From: Chloroflexota bacterium
GTDB taxonomy: Bacteria > Chloroflexota > Anaerolineae > Caldilineales > Caldilineaceae
Direction of reading: 5' to 3'
NCBI GenBank assembly: GCA_003451595.1
Contig: DMDA01000041.1
Span: forward strand, 4,878 to 10,091
Length of the DNA: 5,214 bases
This document shows positions 1-5,214 of this stretch, piece after piece; within the stretch, counting starts at the first letter, position 1; each line of letters opens with the position of its first letter. The notes under the pieces are model-generated. The model saw nothing but the letters and a program-made list of their open reading frames with translations, did no database searches and had not been told where the DNA came from. Position numbers and translations under genes: made by a program.

Positions 1-942
<942 letters not shown>

Positions 943-958
943 TCGCAGGTGTAGTTGC

Positions 959-996
959 GGTGGGCGTTGAGCGCCCTGACCAGTGTTTCGTCTTTT
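959..996 (+). promoter_or_regulatory. Weak hairpin plus T-rich stretch in the nuoL-nuoM spacer
   Basis: GGGCG (962-966) and CGCCC (972-976) form a perfect 5-bp stem with loop TTGAG. GGT (959-961) and ACC (979-981) extend it by three pairs across a two-base bulge. A T-rich stretch containing TTT (986-988) and TTTT (993-996) follows. The stem is short and the T-run is broken and distant, so at best this is an inefficient intra-operon attenuator or an RNA-processing/stability element. It could also be chance. A second small stem, GTCG-CAAT-CGAC, lies at 1007-1018. I found no good promoter in the spacer. Confidence 0.25.
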
Positions 997-1043
997 AATG
1001 GGGTTTGTCGCAATCGACGCTGAATTCCAAACCGAAGGTCTGC

Positions 1044-1048
1044 GGAGG
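1044..1048 (+). promoter_or_regulatory. nuoM ribosome binding site (decides the start)
   Basis: GGAGG lies only two bases before the first in-frame ATG (1051) but eight bases before the second ATG (1057). Normal Shine-Dalgarno spacing is about 5-9 bases, so initiation at 1057 is favoured, although the longest reading frame begins at 1051. Confidence 0.7.
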
Positions 1049-1056
1049 AAATGTTC

Positions 1057-2634
<1,578 letters not shown>

Positions 2635-2638
2635 CGCA

Positions 2639-4146
<1,508 letters not shown>

Positions 4147-4168
4147 CTGCTGGCGGTTTGTCAGTGCT

Positions 4169-4206
4169 GGCGAGGCGCCACATGTGGCGCCTCGCCTTTT
4201 TGTTTT
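4169..4206 (+). terminator. Rho-independent terminator closing the nuo operon
   Basis: Arms GGCGAGGCGCCACA (4169-4182) and TGTGGCGCCTCGCC (4183-4196) are exact reverse complements. They give a 12-bp GC-rich stem with a CATG loop, and TTTTTGTTTT follows immediately at 4197-4206. No A-tract precedes it, so it should act on + strand transcripts only. It separates nuoN from the downstream gene. Confidence 0.94.
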
Positions 4207-4230
4207 GCAGTGTCGCTGTGGAAACACTGC
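4207..4230 (+). repeat. Small inverted repeat after the terminator
   Basis: GCAGTGT (4207-4213) and ACACTGC (4224-4230) are a perfect 7-bp inverted repeat around a 10-base spacer, starting right after the terminator T-tract. No T-run follows, so it is not a second terminator. It could be a protein-binding dyad upstream of the next promoter, a backup stem or chance; the sequence does not decide. Confidence 0.25.
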
Positions 4231-4250
4231 TCGCAATTCCATATCGCCAA

Positions 4251-4280
4251 TTACTGGGAAACCGCGCGTGCAGCTATACT
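4251..4280 (+). promoter_or_regulatory. Candidate promoter for the propeller-protein gene
   Basis: TATACT at 4275-4280 matches five of six bases of the housekeeping -10 consensus. It sits in the only sizeable gap between the terminator and the next gene. The best-placed -35 candidate, TTACTG (4251-4256, 18-base spacer), is poor. A GGAAAC element at 4257-4262 resembles an ECF-sigma -35, but I see no convincing partner for it. The predicted start of transcription is about 4286-4288. A promoter is expected here because the gene follows a strong terminator. Confidence 0.4.
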
Positions 4281-4283
4281 ATC

Positions 4284-4342
4284 GGAAAGTTTTGTGCAAA
4301 ACGATGAGCGGCGCCAACTGCGGAGTTGAATTGGCACTTTCC
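4284..4342 (+). promoter_or_regulatory. Potentially structured 5' leader before the propeller-protein gene
   Basis: GGAAAGT (4284-4290) is the exact reverse complement of ACTTTCC (4336-4342), which ends one base before ATG 4343. Inside that closing stem, GCCAA (4313-4317) can pair with TTGGC (4331-4335). Alternatively CAACT (4315-4319) can pair with AGTTG (4324-4328). TTTT/AAAA arms (4290-4293, 4298-4301) add a weak A-U hairpin. The only Shine-Dalgarno-like element, GGAG at 4322-4325, falls in the inner hairpin. Folding could therefore affect initiation. No known riboswitch or thermometer class is recognised, and short repeats like these can arise by chance. Confidence 0.25.
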
Positions 4343-5214
4343 ATGCATAGCTTGTTGCGTCTGCGCCCCTGGTGGGGGATGTTGCTGATTTTGATCATTC
4401 TGATGCCCGGCTGGGCAAACGCCCAGAACGCCGCGCCCACTGCCAATCCAGTACTCAGCCTGGCGGTGGCGCCCGGCGCGCCCAACCAGGTGTTGGCGGG
4501 TGTACTCAATTCGCCGCAACCGGCAGCAATTTATCGCAGCATCGACGGCGGCGTTGCCTGGAACAACGCCACGCCCGGTCTGGCTGCCAATATCAGCATC
4601 ACTTCGCTGGCATTTGACCCACGCAACGCGCGTGTTGCTTTCGCCGCGGATGGCGGCGGCGGGCTGCTCTTTCGTTCTCAGGATGGCGGCGCCACATGGA
4701 GCGAAATTCCCGGCTTCCGCGCCTTGCTCAGCGCCAACAGCGCCGTTGGCGTGCTCTATGCCGTAGTGGAAAATAATCGAACCGTGCTTTATGCCGGCAC
4801 GCGTTTCGACGGCGTCTTCCGCACAGAAGACAGCGGCGCCACCTGGCAACAACTTGATGGTGGGTTGGTCGGCGCGGCGCGGCGTATTCGCTCATTGGCG
4901 CTGCTAGGCGGCGCGTTGTACGCTGGCACGCATGATGGCCTCTATCGCTTGCCGCAAGGCGCAACAACGTGGGAGCCTGTTCCTGGCTTCCCCGTCAACG
5001 ACATTGTCTTTAGTCTCCTCGTCGAGGGGGACACGCTGTATGCTGGCACAGGCGCGTTTCTCTATGTCAGCGGCGCCGACGGCAGCTGGACGCGCGTACC
5101 CAACTCGCCTTCCACCGTCTATTACGCGCTGGTGAGCACTGGGCGTCTGTTGGTGTTGGCGACGGAAAATGGACTGTGGGTGGGGCGTGGTGATAGCTGG
5201 ACGCTGGCGACAGT
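4343..5214 (+). CDS. Predicted exported BNR/Asp-box beta-propeller protein (3' end outside window)
   Basis: The frame stays open to the window edge, giving 290 codons plus two bases. From ATG 4343 there is a classic signal peptide: basic n-region MHSLLRLRP, hydrophobic core near residues 12-24 (GMLLILIILMPGW), and an ANA cleavage site after Ala27, so the protein is exported by Sec. The rest is propeller repeats. Asp-box motifs occur at 66-73 (SIDGGVAW, lacking the Thr), 112-119 (SQDGGATW) and 161-168 (TEDSGATW). Looser blades have tryptophans at 210, 249 and 286, and LYAGT strands lie at 149-153, 192-196 and 232-236. Asp-box folds occur in sialidases, Vps10/sortilin-like domains, Ycf48 and many uncharacterised surface proteins. 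No catalytic residues are evident, so no enzyme activity is assigned. The start is uncertain: ATG 4343 lacks a well-spaced ribosome site, TTG 4331 has GGAG five bases upstream, and ATG 4304 is also in frame; all three keep the signal peptide. The gene lies beyond the nuo terminator and is probably transcribed independently. Confidence 0.85.
   Translation, partial: MHSLLRLRPWWGMLLILIILMPGWANAQNAAPTANPVLSLAVAPGAPNQVLAGVLNSPQPAAIYRSIDGGVAWNNATPGLAANISITSLAFDPRNARVAFAADGGGGLLFRSQDGGATWSEIPGFRALLSANSAVGVLYAVVENNRTVLYAGTRFDGVFRTEDSGATWQQLDGGLVGAARRIRSLALLGGALYAGTHDGLYRLPQGATTWEPVPGFPVNDIVFSLLVEGDTLYAGTGAFLYVSGADGSWTRVPNSPSTVYYALVSTGRLLVLATENGLWVGRGDSWTLAT
4529..5212 (+). repeat. Degenerate protein-level propeller repeats
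   Basis: Blade tryptophans at residues 73, 119, 168, 210, 249 and 286 of the propeller protein are spaced 46, 49, 42, 39 and 37 residues apart. Each blade has a hydrophobic strand (LYAGT or a variant), a short turn, a 'GLYR/GVFR' strand and a Trp-ending turn. The repeats have diverged in DNA sequence, so this is an ancient protein repeat and not a recent tandem duplication. At least six blades are visible and more probably lie past the window end. Confidence 0.7.

Noticed and set aside
4207..4342. Small gene, tRNA or known riboswitch in the gap after nuoN
   Set aside because: No start codon with a ribosome site and a short frame, no tRNA cloverleaf or CCA end, and no recognisable riboswitch core were seen.
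4274..4852. 192-codon minus-strand open frame
   Set aside because: It lies antisense to the signal peptide and propeller repeats and has no recognisable protein features. It is an open frame produced by GC-rich codon use in the + strand gene.

Overview
The window holds the 3' end of a respiratory complex I (nuo) operon and the start of an unrelated gene for a predicted exported protein. The three membrane genes run in the canonical order nuoL (3' half only), nuoM, nuoN on the + strand. They encode the antiporter-like, proton-pumping subunits of NADH-quinone oxidoreductase. A strong intrinsic terminator follows nuoN and closes the operon. Downstream, after a probable promoter and a leader that could fold, is a + strand gene that runs off the window end. 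It encodes a signal-peptide protein made of BNR/Asp-box (sialidase- or Ycf48-like) beta-propeller repeats.

Layout: 1-942 nuoL C-terminal part; 943-1050 (943-1056 with the preferred nuoM start) spacer with a weak hairpin and the nuoM ribosome binding site; 1057-2634 nuoM; 2635-2652 short junction with a near-perfect Shine-Dalgarno; 2653-4146 nuoN with a TTG start; 4169-4206 terminator; 4207-4342 promoter/leader region; 4343-5214 partial propeller-protein gene.

How the genes work together: NuoL, NuoM and NuoN sit side by side in the membrane arm of complex I. Each carries the glutamate and lysine residues expected of a half-channel proton translocator. NuoL also has the amphipathic lateral-helix region that runs along the other two. 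The residue in TM12 follows the usual rule: Lys-Asp in NuoL, Glu in NuoM, Lys in NuoN. All three look intact where visible. The propeller protein is separated from them by the terminator, and nothing links it to respiration.

Organism: a moderately GC-rich bacterium with strong Shine-Dalgarno use. The combination of nuoLMN with a secreted Asp-box protein whose blades carry an 'LYAGT' strand reminds me of Chloroflexota (Anaerolineae/Caldilineae/Chloroflexia). This is an impression from sequence style, not a demonstrated assignment. I see no rRNA, tRNA, CRISPR array, insertion sequence or attachment site, and no convincing undescribed system. The parts most worth a second look are the leader and start of the propeller gene, and the nuoL-nuoM spacer.
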